A stretch of 64,000 nt of DNA, from positions 1-64,000 of the forward strand of contig NZ_LMWH01000037.1 of assembly GCF_001507435.1 (NCBI RefSeq), given 5' to 3'. The translations under genes were made by a program, and so were the position numbers. The DNA comes from Streptomyces sp. NRRL F-5122. Its GTDB lineage: Bacteria > Actinomycetota > Actinomycetes > Streptomycetales > Streptomycetaceae. This document shows positions 1 through 9,082 of the stretch, piece by piece (the first letter of the stretch is position 1; each line of letters begins with the position of its first letter). The notes under the pieces are model-generated. The model was not told the DNA's origin. It searched no databases and saw only the letters and a program-made list of their open reading frames with translations.

Positions 1-61
1 CCTTTCAGCGCCGATGGTACTGCAGGGGGGACCCTGTGGGAGAGTAGGACACCGCCGAACA
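1..61 (+). rRNA. rrf: 5S ribosomal RNA, 3' end (partial)
   Basis: The first ~60 bases match the 3' half of a streptomycete 5S rRNA: the segment CCTTTCAGCGCCGATGGTAC, the G-run, then GGGAGAGTAGGAC and the closing CCGCCGAAC. The 5' half lies outside the window, so the 3' end of an rRNA operon transcribed rightward is all that is visible. It is followed directly by a strong hairpin. The exact mature 3' end is uncertain by a few bases. Confidence 0.93.
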
Positions 62-69
62 AATTGTGA

Positions 70-102
70 GGGAAACCCCGTACCGTTGGTACGGGGTTTC
101 CC
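70..102 (+). terminator. rRNA operon terminator
   Basis: Perfect 15-bp inverted repeat (70-84 with 88-102) around a 3-nt loop, just after the 5S rRNA. This is the expected terminator of the rRNA operon. Confidence 0.9.
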
Positions 103-241
103 GCATTTCCGGGCCCTTTTGGCGTCGGGTTCTGGGTTCACCGCGGTTTCCTCGGTTTCGCACCCCCTCCGCACCGCCCCGCGAACCCTGCGGGTAAGGT
201 CGGGGGGCATCGTTGGCTCGTTTCCCGCAGGAGGCCCCCGG

Positions 242-850
242 GTGGAGGTCCAGGAGACCCGTGTTCAGACGGACCGGGTCCTCACCATCCCGAACATCCT
301 CAGCATGGCGCGCCTCGTCGGCGTGCCCATCTTCCTGTGGCTGATCCTGAGGCCGGAGTTCGGCGGGCCGAAGAGCGACGGCTGGGCGCTGCTCGTTCTC
401 GTGCTGAGCGGCGTCAGCGACTATCTCGACGGCAAACTGGCCCGCCGCTGGAACCAGATCAGCAGCCTCGGCCGGCTGCTCGATCCAGCGGCCGACCGGC
501 TCTACATCGCGTCCACTCTTGTAGGCCTCACCTGGCGGGAGATTCTGCCCCTGTGGTTGACCGCCGTCCTTGTCGCCCGTGAGCTGGTCCTGCTTGTGAT
601 GGTCGGTGTCCTCAGACGCCACGGCTATCCGCCGCCGCAGGTGAACTTCCTCGGGAAGGCAGCCACGTTCAACCTCATGTATGCGTTCCCGCTTCTGCTT
701 CTCAGTGACGGAAGCGGATGGATCGCGTCACTCGCTGCCATTTTCGGATGGGCGTTCGCAGGGTGGGGTACAACCCTGTACTGGTGGGCAGGAGTCCTCT
801 ACGTGGTCCAGGTCCGCCGCCTTGTCAGGGCGGACGCCATGGTCGATTGA
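242..850 (+). CDS. CDP-alcohol phosphatidyltransferase, cardiolipin-synthase/PgsA-like
   Basis: Integral membrane enzyme of 202 aa that would join a CDP-activated lipid to an alcohol in the cytoplasmic membrane. The family signature is complete: DGKLARR followed by GRLLDPAADR, giving the four metal-binding Asp residues of the D-x2-DG-x2-AR-x8-G-x3-D-x3-D motif. Several hydrophobic helices follow. The GTG at 242 is preceded by AGGAGG at 229-234 with 7-nt spacing, so the much longer open frame upstream is not used. Position next to the sugar-nucleotidyltransferase gene matches the gene described in S. coelicolor as a eukaryote-like cardiolipin synthase; M. tuberculosis has pgsA2 at the equivalent place. 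The exact alcohol acceptor is inferred from that synteny only. Confidence 0.85.
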   Translation: MEVQETRVQTDRVLTIPNILSMARLVGVPIFLWLILRPEFGGPKSDGWALLVLVLSGVSDYLDGKLARRWNQISSLGRLLDPAADRLYIASTLVGLTWREILPLWLTAVLVARELVLLVMVGVLRRHGYPPPQVNFLGKAATFNLMYAFPLLLLSDGSGWIASLAAIFGWAFAGWGTTLYWWAGVLYVVQVRRLVRADAMVD

Positions 851-963
851 GCCCGCCGTTTGGCAGCCGTAGCGGCTCGATGGCCCGCGCGCGGAAACTG
901 CGGGACAATCTAGACGGGTGAAGTCGGCTGGACCGTCGTCTCTTAGAGGAGGACGCTTCCGAC

Positions 964-3459
964 ATGAAGGCCGTCGTGATGGCCGGAGGCGAAGGCACGC
1001 GCCTTCGCCCGATGACCTCGAGCATGCCCAAGCCGCTCCTGCCGGTGGTGAACCGGCCGATTATGGAGCATGTGCTGCGGCTGCTCAAAAGGCATGGGCT
1101 CAACGAGACCGTTGTCACCGTGCAGTTCTTGGCCTCTCTGGTCAAGAACTACTTCGGAGACGGCGAAGAGCTCGGCATGGAGCTCACCTATGCCAACGAG
1201 GAGAAGCCACTCGGTACCGCCGGGAGCGTCAAGAACGCAGAGGAAGCACTGAAGGACGACGCGTTCCTTGTCATCTCCGGTGATGCCCTGACCGACTTCG
1301 ACCTCACGGATCTGATCAGTTTCCACAAGGAAAAGGGTGCGCTGGTCACGGTCTGTCTGACCCGGGTCCCCAATCCGCTGGAATTCGGCATCACCATCGT
1401 CGACGACGAGGGAAAGGTCGAGCGCTTCCTGGAGAAGCCGACCTGGGGTCAGGTCTTCTCGGACACCGTGAACACCGGGATCTATGTGATGGAACCCGAG
1501 GTCTTCGACTACGTCGAACCTGATGTTCCGGTCGACTGGTCCGGAGATGTCTTCCCCCAGTTGATGAAGGAAGGCAAGCCGATCTACGGCTATGTCGCCG
1601 AGGGGTACTGGGAGGACGTCGGCACCCACGAGAGCTATGTGAAGGCTCAGGCCGATGTCCTGGAGGGCAAGGTCGACGTCGAGATCGACGGATTCGAACT
1701 CTCCCCTGGCGTATGGGTCGCCGAAGGCGCGGAGGTGCATCCGGATGCGGTCCTGCGCGGACCGCTCTACATCGGTGACTACGCCAAGGTCGAGGCCGGC
1801 TCGGAGATCCGCGAGCACACCGTCGTCGGTTCCAACGTCGTCGTGAAGAGCGGAGCCTTTCTGCACAAGGCCGTTGTCCACGACAACGTGTACATCGGCC
1901 AGCACAGCAATCTCCGGGGCTGTGTGGTCGGGAAGAACACCGACATCATGCGCGCGGCCCGGATCGAGGACGGCGCCGTCATCGGCGACGAATGTCTCAT
2001 CGGCGAGGAATCGATCGTCCAGGGCAATGTGCGGGTCTACCCGTTCAAGACCATCGAGGCGGGCGCCTTCGTCAACACCTCGGTCATCTGGGAGTCCCGA
2101 GGGCAGGCGCATCTCTTCGGCGCCCGCGGTGTGTCCGGGATCCTGAACGTCGAGATCACCCCGGAGCTGGCCGTGCGACTCGCCGGCGCGTACGCCACCA
2201 CGCTCAAGAAGGGGTCCACCGTCACCACCGCCCGGGACCACTCCCGGGGTGCGCGGGCCCTGAAGCGTGCGGTGATCTCGGCGCTCCAGGCGAGCGCCAT
2301 CGACGTAAGGGACCTGGAGAACGTCCCGCTGCCCGTGGCGCGGCAGCAGACCGCGCGAGGCAGCGCCGGCGGCATCATGATCCGGACTTCCCCCGGTGTG
2401 CCGGACTCCGTCGACATCATGTTCTTCGACGGACAGGGCGCGGATCTGTCGCAGGGCGGTCAGCGGAAGCTGGACCGTGTGTTCGCGCGGCAGGAGTACC
2501 GGCGTGCCTTCCCCGGGGAGATCGGCGACCTGTACTTCCCGTCGAGCGTCTTCGACTCGTACACCGGATCGCTGCTGCGCAGCGTGGACACGTCGGGGAT
2601 AGCCGAGTCGGGACTCAAGGTCGTCGTGGACGCCTCGAACGGCAGCGCGGGACTGGTTCTGCCGAGCCTGCTCGGCAAGCTCGGTGTGGACTCGCTGACG
2701 ATCAACCCGGGTCTCGACGAGTCCCGCCCCACGGAGAGCGCCGACACGCGTCGTGCCGGGCTCGTGCGGCTGGGTGAGATCGTCGCATCGTCGCGAGCCG
2801 CTTTCGGTGTGCGGTTCGACCCGGTCGGCGAACGGTTGTCGCTCGTCGACGAGAAGGGGCGGATCGTCGAGGACGACCGTGCGCTGCTGGTGATGCTCGA
2901 CCTGGTGGCCGCGGAGCGGCGCAGCGGGAAGGTGGCGCTGCCGGTGACGACGACCCGGATCGCCGAGCAGGTGGCGGCGTATCACGGGACGCAGGTCGAA
3001 TGGACCACCACGTCGCCCGACGATCTCACGCGCGTCGGTGGCGAGGAGTCGACCATCTTCGGCGGCGACGGACGCGGTGGCTTCATCGTGCCGGAGTTCA
3101 GCAGCGTCTTCGACGGCACGGCGGCGTTCGTGCGGCTGATCGGGCTGGTGGCGAGGACACAGCTCACCCTCAGCCAGATCGACGCGCGGATTCCGCGGGC
3201 ACACGTCCTCAAGCGTGATCTCGCGACGCCCTGGGCCGTCAAGGGCCTGGTCATGCGTCGTGTCGTGGAGGAGGCCGGGGAGCGGTTCGTGGACACGACC
3301 GACGGTGTGCGGGTCGTGGAGACCGACGGGCGGTGGGTGCTGGTGCTGCCCGACCCGGCCGAGGCCGTCACCCATCTGTGGGCCGAGGGCCCCGACGACG
3401 CCTCCGCGCAGGCCCTGCTCGACGAGTGGGCGGCGGTCGTGGACAGCGCCGGCCGATAA
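964..3459 (+). CDS. Mannose-1-phosphate guanylyltransferase-like / phosphomannomutase-like fusion
   Basis: Protein of 831 aa with three parts. Residues 1-240 are a GT-A nucleotidyltransferase with the signature GGEGTRLRP and PKPLLP. Residues about 250-365 are left-handed beta-helix hexapeptide repeats. Residues about 380-831 are alpha-D-phosphohexomutase-like. The family is annotated as GDP-mannose or NDP-sugar synthesis for glycans. The mutase part looks degenerate: the usual TASHNP serine loop is RTSPGV around Ser476, and the metal loop DPDGDR is DPVGER at 619-624. The first domain is therefore probably the active one and the last regulatory or structural; this is inference. AGAGGAGGA lies upstream of the ATG. 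Confidence 0.88.
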   Translation: MKAVVMAGGEGTRLRPMTSSMPKPLLPVVNRPIMEHVLRLLKRHGLNETVVTVQFLASLVKNYFGDGEELGMELTYANEEKPLGTAGSVKNAEEALKDDAFLVISGDALTDFDLTDLISFHKEKGALVTVCLTRVPNPLEFGITIVDDEGKVERFLEKPTWGQVFSDTVNTGIYVMEPEVFDYVEPDVPVDWSGDVFPQLMKEGKPIYGYVAEGYWEDVGTHESYVKAQADVLEGKVDVEIDGFELSPGVWVAEGAEVHPDAVLRGPLYIGDYAKVEAGSEIREHTVVGSNVVVKSGAFLHKAVVHDNVYIGQHSNLRGCVVGKNTDIMRAARIEDGAVIGDECLIGEESIVQGNVRVYPFKTIEAGAFVNTSVIWESRGQAHLFGARGVSGILNVEITPELAVRLAGAYATTLKKGSTVTTARDHSRGARALKRAVISALQASAIDVRDLENVPLPVARQQTARGSAGGIMIRTSPGVPDSVDIMFFDGQGADLSQGGQRKLDRVFARQEYRRAFPGEIGDLYFPSSVFDSYTGSLLRSVDTSGIAESGLKVVVDASNGSAGLVLPSLLGKLGVDSLTINPGLDESRPTESADTRRAGLVRLGEIVASSRAAFGVRFDPVGERLSLVDEKGRIVEDDRALLVMLDLVAAERRSGKVALPVTTTRIAEQVAAYHGTQVEWTTTSPDDLTRVGGEESTIFGGDGRGGFIVPEFSSVFDGTAAFVRLIGLVARTQLTLSQIDARIPRAHVLKRDLATPWAVKGLVMRRVVEEAGERFVDTTDGVRVVETDGRWVLVLPDPAEAVTHLWAEGPDDASAQALLDEWAAVVDSAGR

Positions 3460-3475
3460 AGGAGCACGCGACACG

Positions 3476-3523
3476 CCCGCGTGCCGGACATGTACCCCCG
3501 AGGGGGTATGTCCGGCACGCGGG
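3476..3523 (+). terminator. Bidirectional-type hairpin after the nucleotidyltransferase gene
   Basis: Long inverted repeat: 16 paired bases (3476-3491 with 3508-3523), then a CCCCC/GGGGG inner stem with a 2-nt bulge. It sits 17 nt after the stop codon and before the next operon. Confidence 0.75.
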
Positions 3524-3569
3524 CGGGGCCATTCGGAGTATGCGCTCACGACATGCGACTATGTGCCCC

Positions 3570-4466
3570 ATGCCGCAGCCGCCCCCCGTTCGGAGCACAC
3601 CAGGGCGCTCCCCGCGTCCGGACGCTTCCATGTCGTTGCTCACCAACGTCATGGATCACAGCCTCGACGACGGATACGCCGAGGCTGCCGCCCGGAAGCA
3701 CACCGAGGGTGAGGGCGGTCTGCCGAGGACGGTGCGTGCCAAGCTCGGCCTCGCGGCCGGTCTGGTGCTCGCCGGCCTTGTGGTGACCGTGGGCGCCGCA
3801 CAGGCGCGGGTGGCCGCCCCGACGGTCGCGAAGGAGCGCCAGGAGCTCATCGACCGCATTCAGAGCGAGACCGCGGCCGCGGACAAGCTCGAGGGCACGG
3901 TGGACACGTTGCGCGACGACGTCAGCGCGCGGCAGAGGTCCGCCCTGGAGAGGGACGGCGGTTCGGACGCGGCCGATCTCGTCGGGGTCCTGTCGGGCGC
4001 GGTCGCCGTGCACGGTCCCGGCGTGAAGCTCGTGGTGAACGACGCCAAGGAGGCCACCTCGGGTGGCAACGGCGATCCCCGCGAGACCTCCGACTTCTCC
4101 GACACCGGCCGGGTCCGGGACCGCGACATGCAGCGGGTCGTCAACGGCCTGTGGGAGTCGGGCGCCGAAGCCATCTCCATCAACGGGCAGCGGCTGACGG
4201 CGCTGTCGGCGGTCCGGGCCGCGGGCGACGCGATACTGGTCGACAACAGGCCGCTGGTGCCGCCGTACACGGTGCTCGCGGTGGGGGACGGCGACCGGCT
4301 CAGCACCAGGTTCCAGAACAGCGCCGACGGGTTGTATCTGCACGCGCTGCAGGAGAACTACAGCATCAGGACCGGCATTTCAGCCGAGGGCGACGTCCGG
4401 CTGCCTGCCGCTCCGAGCGTGATCGTACGTACAGCACAGCCGACCACAGAGAAGGGCACATCGTGA
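3570..4466 (+). CDS. DUF881 membrane-anchored protein (YlxW/YlxX-like)
   Basis: Protein of about 298 aa: a cytoplasmic N-terminus of ~50 aa, one transmembrane helix (LGLAAGLVLAGLVVTVGAA), a short coiled-coil (KERQELIDRIQSETAAADKL) and an extracytoplasmic DUF881 domain containing the typical GPGVKLVVNDA and GAEAISINGQRLTALS segments. The molecular function is unknown; the family lies near division and envelope genes in many Gram-positives. It is the first gene of a DUF881-sbp-DUF881 operon and its TGA overlaps the GTG of the next gene. ATG at 3561, 3570 or 3630 are all possible starts and none has a good ribosome site; 3570 is a compromise. Confidence 0.8.
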   Translation: MPQPPPVRSTPGRSPRPDASMSLLTNVMDHSLDDGYAEAAARKHTEGEGGLPRTVRAKLGLAAGLVLAGLVVTVGAAQARVAAPTVAKERQELIDRIQSETAAADKLEGTVDTLRDDVSARQRSALERDGGSDAADLVGVLSGAVAVHGPGVKLVVNDAKEATSGGNGDPRETSDFSDTGRVRDRDMQRVVNGLWESGAEAISINGQRLTALSAVRAAGDAILVDNRPLVPPYTVLAVGDGDRLSTRFQNSADGLYLHALQENYSIRTGISAEGDVRLPAAPSVIVRTAQPTTEKGTS

Positions 4467-4795
4467 TCGCCGTACTGGGCCTCGTCGTCGGAGTCGTGGT
4501 CGGGTTGTTGGTCCGGCCGGAGATTCCGGCGGTCGTCGAGCCGTACCTGCCGATCGCCGTCGTGGCGGCACTCGACGCCGTGTTCGGTGGTCTGCGGGCC
4601 ATGCTCGACGGGATCTTCGACGACAAGGTCTTCGTGGTGTCGTTCCTGTCGAACGTGGTGGTGGCGGCGCTGATCGTGTTCCTGGGCGACAAGTTGGGCG
4701 TAGGGGCCCAGCTGTCCACGGGTGTGGTGGTCGTCCTGGGCATCCGTATCTTCTCCAACGCCGCGGCGATCCGCCGGCATGTGTTCCGGGCGTGA
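4463..4795 (+). CDS. sbp: Small basic membrane protein Sbp (DUF1290)
   Basis: Protein of 110 aa with three hydrophobic segments: IAVLGLVVGVVVGLLV, LPIAVVAALDAVFGGLRAML and a C-terminal VVVVLGIRIFSNAAAI stretch. It matches the DUF1290/Sbp family in length and in the conserved LDAVFGG and RIFSN motifs. Its role is unknown; Bacillus sbp lies beside ftsQ/ftsA. The GTG start overlaps the upstream TGA by 4 nt (GTGA), showing translational coupling with the DUF881 genes on both sides. Confidence 0.85.
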   Translation: MIAVLGLVVGVVVGLLVRPEIPAVVEPYLPIAVVAALDAVFGGLRAMLDGIFDDKVFVVSFLSNVVVAALIVFLGDKLGVGAQLSTGVVVVLGIRIFSNAAAIRRHVFRA

Positions 4796-4801
4796 GGAAC
4801 G

Positions 4802-5668
4802 ATGAACAACGAGGAAGAGACTCCCGAGACGCCGCGGGGCCCCGAGCACCGGTTGCGCAAGGAACTGCCCCAGGAGAGGCCGGCGGCCGCCGACGCGCCC
4901 GGGGCGGTGGAGGAGGCGGCGGAGCCGAAGGAACCCGAGGCGGGGCTCACCGGCCGTCAGCGCCTTGCCCAGGGACTGTGGCCGCCGCGCGTGTCGCGGG
5001 CCCAACTCATCGTCGCACTCCTGCTGTTCGGCCTGGGCTTCGGTCTGGCCGTCCAGGTCGCCTCCAACAGCGACAGCGGCAGCGCGCTGCGTGGCGCGCG
5101 CCAGGAGGATCTCGTACGCATCCTGGATGAACTCGACGACCGTACTCAGCGTCTTCAGGACGAGAAGCAGGGACTCGAGGACCAGCGGTCCGAGCTGGAG
5201 AACAGCTCGGACCGGGCCGAGGAGGCTCGCAAGCAGACCGCCGAGAAGGAGAAACAACTCGGCATCCTCGCGGGCACGGTGGCGGCACAGGGCCCCGGCA
5301 TCACGATGACCATCCAGGACACGAAGGGAACGGTCCAGGCGGACATGCTGCTCGACGCGATCCAGGAACTGCGCGCGGCCGGCGCGGAGGCGATCCAGGT
5401 GAACGGGGTGAGGGTCGTCGCAAGCACCTACCTGTCGGACTCCGGGAAGAGTGTGAGCGTCGACGGGAACAAGATCACCCAGCCCTATCGTTTCCAGGTC
5501 ATCGGCAAGCCCCAGGACCTCGAGCCCGCGCTCAACATCCCCGGAGGCGTGGTGCAGACACTGGAGAAGGAGCAGGCCACAGTCGCCGTGGAGCGTTCTA
5601 CGAAGATCGTCGTGGATGCCTTGCGGGCGGCCGAGCAGCCTGACTACGCTCGATCGTCCTCCCAGTGA
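4802..5668 (+). CDS. Second DUF881 membrane-anchored protein
   Basis: Protein of 288 aa. An acidic N-terminal ~60 aa is followed by a transmembrane helix (LIVALLLFGLGFGLAVQVA), a strong coiled-coil (residues ~100-150, rich in E, K, Q and R) and a DUF881 domain ending near residue 270 (GPGITMTIQDTKG, GAEAIQVNGVRVVAST). It is a paralogue of the gene two positions upstream and starts 6 nt after sbp, so the three form one operon. A structural or regulatory role at the cell surface is likely, but nothing more specific can be read. Confidence 0.82.
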   Translation: MNNEEETPETPRGPEHRLRKELPQERPAAADAPGAVEEAAEPKEPEAGLTGRQRLAQGLWPPRVSRAQLIVALLLFGLGFGLAVQVASNSDSGSALRGARQEDLVRILDELDDRTQRLQDEKQGLEDQRSELENSSDRAEEARKQTAEKEKQLGILAGTVAAQGPGITMTIQDTKGTVQADMLLDAIQELRAAGAEAIQVNGVRVVASTYLSDSGKSVSVDGNKITQPYRFQVIGKPQDLEPALNIPGGVVQTLEKEQATVAVERSTKIVVDALRAAEQPDYARSSSQ

Positions 5669-5858
5669 ACCGGGGGTGCATGGAGGCCGTCGGGCAAGGG
5701 CATGAGGTTGCGGGGGGTCGGCGCACCGAATGGGGGGTGCGTGGTGGAAACTGTCTGGTGGATACGGACGTTGTGAGGATGTCCGGGTCGGTCGGTGTAT
5801 GTAATCAGGGTTCGTCCTGCCCCACGGGCGGGTCTGTTTCGGTCAAGGGGAATCGCCC

Positions 5859-6602
5859 GTGAAGTTGTTTGCGAAGTTGTTCGGCAAGAGCACGCGAGAG
5901 GGCGGCGAGAACGCGACTGCCCGCCATCGTGCCCAGCCGGGAGAAGCAGAGGGGCACCGCCCCCTGTTCCGGGACCAGGTCGCTGGTCCGGGTGGTGGCA
6001 TTTCGGGAGGTCAGGGCGCGGCGTCTGTTGACCCCGGTGCGTCCGGACCCATAGGTTTCGGGGACATGTCGGCCCTCGTGTGTACAAGGTGCGGTCACCG
6101 CAACGCGGACAACAGCCGCTTCTGCTCCAACTGCGGTGCGCCGCTGCGACCGGGTGCGGTCCCGGAGCGTGCGTCGGAGACGACCTCCACGATCTCGATC
6201 TCGGGTCTGGAGGCCTACGACGCGGAGGCCACCGGTCAGACGTCGGTGCCGACGCTGTCCCCCGAGGCGCAGGCGGCCGTCGACGCGCTGCCGGCCGGTT
6301 CGGCGCTGCTGGTAGTGCGCCGCGGTCCCAACTCGGGCAGCCGCTTCCTGCTGGACAGTGATCTGACCACGGCGGGGCGTCACCCCCAGAGCGACATCTT
6401 CCTGGATGATGTGACTGTCTCGCGCCGGCACGTGGAGTTCCGGCGCAGCCCGGACGGGTCGTTCACGGTGGCCGACGTCGGCAGCCTGAACGGTACGTAC
6501 GTCAACCGTGAGCGCATCGACCAGGTCGCGCTCACCAACGGCGACGAGGTGCAGATCGGCAAGTACAGGCTGGTCTTCTACGCGAGTCCGCGGGGCATCT
6601 GA
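5859..6602 (+). CDS. garA: FHA-domain protein, GarA/OdhI type, with zinc ribbon
   Basis: Protein of 247 aa. Residues 1-69 are a polar tail beginning MKLFAKLFGK. Residues 75-92 are a CxxC-x10-CxxC zinc ribbon. Residues 107-110 are ETTS, the threonine motif phosphorylated by PknB/PknG-type kinases in GarA/OdhI. Residues ~150-240 are an FHA domain (AGRHPQSDIFLDD, VSRRHVEF, GSLNGTYVNR). In mycobacteria and corynebacteria the unphosphorylated protein inhibits 2-oxoglutarate dehydrogenase and tunes glutamate metabolism; the same role here is inference from the close FHA and ETTS match. The GTG at 5859 follows AAGGGG. An ATG at 6066, just before the zinc ribbon, is an internal alternative start. Confidence 0.85.
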   Translation: MKLFAKLFGKSTREGGENATARHRAQPGEAEGHRPLFRDQVAGPGGGISGGQGAASVDPGASGPIGFGDMSALVCTRCGHRNADNSRFCSNCGAPLRPGAVPERASETTSTISISGLEAYDAEATGQTSVPTLSPEAQAAVDALPAGSALLVVRRGPNSGSRFLLDSDLTTAGRHPQSDIFLDDVTVSRRHVEFRRSPDGSFTVADVGSLNGTYVNRERIDQVALTNGDEVQIGKYRLVFYASPRGI

Positions 6603-6620
6603 CCCGCCAGGGAAGGGTCC

Positions 6621-7376
6621 ATGCTTCACACACCGAGCGGCGGTGCCGACAACGGCACCGCCGCCACGGGCAACGGGCCGATGAGCATCGGCGCCGTGCT
6701 GAACGTGCTGCGCGAGGAATTCCCGGAAGTCACCATCTCCAAGATCCGCTTCCTGGAGTCCGAGGGGCTCATCGAGCCGCAGCGCACCCCTTCGGGATAC
6801 CGCAAGTTCAGCAGGCGCGACGTCGAGCGGCTCGGTCATGTGCTGAGGATGCAACGGGACCACTATCTGCCGCTCAAGGTCATTCGCGAGCATCTGGACG
6901 CCCTGGAACGGGGCGAGGAGGTCCGTCTCCCGTCCCTGGGCCGTCCGCATGACCTGGGTGAGGGGGAGCCGCTCGGGGACCTCCTGGGCGAGACCGACAC
7001 CGCCTCGGTCGCCAGGATCGCCCGTGACGAGCTGCTGACCGCCACCGGGATCAGCGTGGAGCAACTCGAGGAGTGGGAGTCGTACGGCCTGGTCGTACCG
7101 CTTCCGGAAGGTGTGTACGACGCGGAGAGCATCACGGTGGCCACTCTCGTGGCGGAACTGGGCCGCCATGGGATCGAGCCCCGTCACCTGCGGGTGATGA
7201 AGGCGGCGGCGGACCGTGAGGCGGGGCTCGTGGACCAGGTGGTGGCCCCGCTGCGACTCCACCGCAACCCCCAGACCAGGGCACATGCCGAGGCGCGCAC
7301 CAAGGAGCTGGCCGGGCTGGCGGTGAAGCTGCACGCCGCTCTGATCCAGTCCGCGCTGGGTGTGCGGCTGCCCTGA
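6621..7376 (+). CDS. ftsR: MerR-family regulator, FtsR-like
   Basis: Protein of 251 aa with an N-terminal winged helix-turn-helix of the MerR type (MSIGAVLNVLREEFPEVTIS, then RFLESEGLIEPQRTPSGYR), a dimerisation helix (residues ~85-115) and a C-terminal ~130-aa domain without the metal-binding cysteines of classic MerR sensors. Its position after the FHA gene and before DUF151 and a second MerR gene matches mycobacterial Rv1828 and corynebacterial FtsR, which controls ftsZ. The target in this organism is not shown by the sequence. GGAAGGG precedes the ATG. It starts 18 nt after the FHA gene, so it is probably cotranscribed. Confidence 0.82.
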   Translation: MLHTPSGGADNGTAATGNGPMSIGAVLNVLREEFPEVTISKIRFLESEGLIEPQRTPSGYRKFSRRDVERLGHVLRMQRDHYLPLKVIREHLDALERGEEVRLPSLGRPHDLGEGEPLGDLLGETDTASVARIARDELLTATGISVEQLEEWESYGLVVPLPEGVYDAESITVATLVAELGRHGIEPRHLRVMKAAADREAGLVDQVVAPLRLHRNPQTRAHAEARTKELAGLAVKLHAALIQSALGVRLP

Positions 7377-7460
7377 GCCGGGCTGTTCGCCGTGGGCGGA
7401 TCAATGGGCCGATCTGTGCCCGACTACCCAAACATCCCGGGCACGGCCTAGGGTTGCTGT

Positions 7461-7934
7461 GTGAACGAGCTCGATGTCGTAGGTGTCCGGGTCGAGATGC
7501 CCTCCAACCAGCCGATCGTGCTCCTGCGCGAAGTGGGAGGCGACCGCTACCTCCCCATCTGGATCGGCCCCGGGGAGGCGACGGCGATCGCGTTCGCCCA
7601 GCAGGGCATGGCCCCGGCGCGGCCGCTGACCCACGACCTGTTCAAGGACGTGCTGGAGGCCGTCGGCCAGGAGCTCACGGAGGTGCGCATCACGGATCTG
7701 CGTGAGGGCGTCTTCTATGCGGAGCTGGTCTTCGCCAGCGGTGTCGAGGTGAGTGCGCGCCCGTCCGACGCCATAGCGCTGGCGCTGCGCACCGGCACGC
7801 CGATCTACGGCAGTGACGGAGTGCTCGACGACGCGGGCATCGCGATCCCGGACGAGCAGGAGGACGAGGTCGAGAAGTTCCGCGAGTTCCTCGACCAGAT
7901 CTCCCCCGAGGACTTCGGCACCAGCAGCCAGTGA
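7461..7934 (+). CDS. DUF151 / bifunctional nuclease-family protein
   Basis: Protein of 157 aa that is one DUF151 (BFN) domain plus an acidic tail. Conserved family features are visible: LPIWIGPGEATAIAF near residue 30, RPLTHDLF around 55, and ARPSDAIALALRTGTPI around 100. Plant members were reported to have RNase and DNase activity; the bacterial function is unproved. The start is a GTG. It keeps the mycobacterial order MerR-DUF151-MerR. The acidic end (DEQEDEVEKFREFLDQISPEDF) is typical of actinobacterial members. Confidence 0.85.
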   Translation: MNELDVVGVRVEMPSNQPIVLLREVGGDRYLPIWIGPGEATAIAFAQQGMAPARPLTHDLFKDVLEAVGQELTEVRITDLREGVFYAELVFASGVEVSARPSDAIALALRTGTPIYGSDGVLDDAGIAIPDEQEDEVEKFREFLDQISPEDFGTSSQ

Positions 7935-8424
7935 CGGTCTCCCCTCGTGAACGGGCCGGAGGGCGTGTGCCGGTCGGGGATCGTGTGATGTGAGTGCCTG
8001 GTGTGGCTAAGGCGATTCGTGCGTCCCATGTGGTGCCGGAGGTATGCCGTGGCCGTCGTGCTCAGTCGGGAGCCCTGATCCGGAAACGCCTGCCCAGAGC
8101 CGGCAGGACCGTGCAGGTGCCGTCGAGTCGCCGGAGTGCCGCGGAGAGGCGCCGGTCGGGAGGGCCGACGAGGATCGGCCGCCCCAAGATCGTCGAACGG
8201 GCGTGGCGGGGAGGCGCACGTGGGCGGGCATTGGAGCACATGCCGGGGGCTCGTGCCACATCTCGGAGGCCGCCGCCGAAGCATTCGGCTAGCCTTTCCC
8301 CGCGGAAGGGCGCGGGAAACCACTCCTGGGGTGATTATCACTCGGCGTGCCGAGTGTGGCGATCGTTGACGTGCCCTTGGTGACTGCCTACCGTCGAGAA
8401 GGCAGGTCAAGGACGGAGGTCGGC
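7935..8424. other. Intergenic stretch before the second MerR gene
   Basis: About 490 nt without a convincing gene; the open frames here lack codon bias and ribosome sites. The only structures I can support are the promoter-like hexamers and the small palindrome at 8341-8394 described separately. Confidence 0.6.
8341..8394 (+). promoter_or_regulatory. Promoter of the second MerR gene, with upstream palindrome
   Basis: TTGACG at 8366-8371 and TACCGT at 8389-8394 are separated by 17 nt, a good vegetative-type promoter. A perfect 6+6 palindrome, CTCGGC-GT-GCCGAG (8341-8354), lies just upstream of the -35. The spacer is 17 nt and not the 19-20 nt of classical MerR-activated promoters, so the palindrome and not the spacer is the more likely control site. 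Confidence 0.55.
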
Positions 8425-9060
8425 GTGAGAATCAGCGGCGGCGGTACGGCTGGGGGTGCCCCCGGACGGAGTCTGGGGGAGAGTGGCCCGCACCCGCTTC
8501 ACGGCAGCGCGACCGGCTCCGCCCCTCAGCGGCCGACGGCCGTGCCGGGCGACGAGGGGGCGGCTTCCGAGCAGATGGGCTATCGAGGTCCGACGGCGTG
8601 CGCCGCCGCGGGCATCACCTACCGTCAACTGGACTACTGGGCCAGGACGGGGCTCGTCGAACCGAGCGTGCGACCCGCTTACGGATCGGGGACGCAGCGG
8701 CTCTACAGCTTCCGGGACGTGGTCGTCCTGAAGATCGTCAAGCGCTTCCTGGACACCGGTGTCTCCCTGCAGAACATCCGCACCACCGTGCAGCACCTCA
8801 GGGAGCGCGGTTTCCGCGACCTGGAGCGGATGACGCTGATGAGCGACGGCGCGACGGTGTACGAGTGCACGTCGCCGGACGAGGTCCACGCCCTGCTCCA
8901 GGGCGGTCAGGGCATCTTCGGAATCGCCGTCGGTGTGGTGTGGCGGGACGTGGAGAGCGCGCTCTCCCAGTTGCACGGCGAGCGCATCGACACGGGCGAG
9001 ACCATCGTCGGCCACCACCCCGGGGACGAACTGGCACGGCGGCGCAACCGGGCCGTCTGA
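8425..9060 (+). CDS. MerR-family transcriptional regulator
   Basis: Protein of 211 aa. A low-complexity N-terminal ~55 aa is followed by a MerR helix-turn-helix (GPTACAAAGITYRQLDYWARTG, then QRLYSFRDVVVLKIVKRFLDTGVSLQNI) and a C-terminal ~90-aa domain. It corresponds in position to mycobacterial Rv1830. GGAGGT at 8415-8420 sits 5 nt before the GTG at 8425, so the longer frame from 8347 is rejected. Effector and targets are unknown; no cysteine-rich metal site is present. Confidence 0.83.
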   Translation: MRISGGGTAGGAPGRSLGESGPHPLHGSATGSAPQRPTAVPGDEGAASEQMGYRGPTACAAAGITYRQLDYWARTGLVEPSVRPAYGSGTQRLYSFRDVVVLKIVKRFLDTGVSLQNIRTTVQHLRERGFRDLERMTLMSDGATVYECTSPDEVHALLQGGQGIFGIAVGVVWRDVESALSQLHGERIDTGETIVGHHPGDELARRRNRAV

Positions 9061-9082
9061 GCGGTGCCGGGACCCGGGCGAA

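Noticed and set aside
943..3549. An 868-codon open frame antisense to the nucleotidyltransferase fusion
   Set aside because: A shadow frame caused by high third-position GC; no ribosome site and no recognisable domain.
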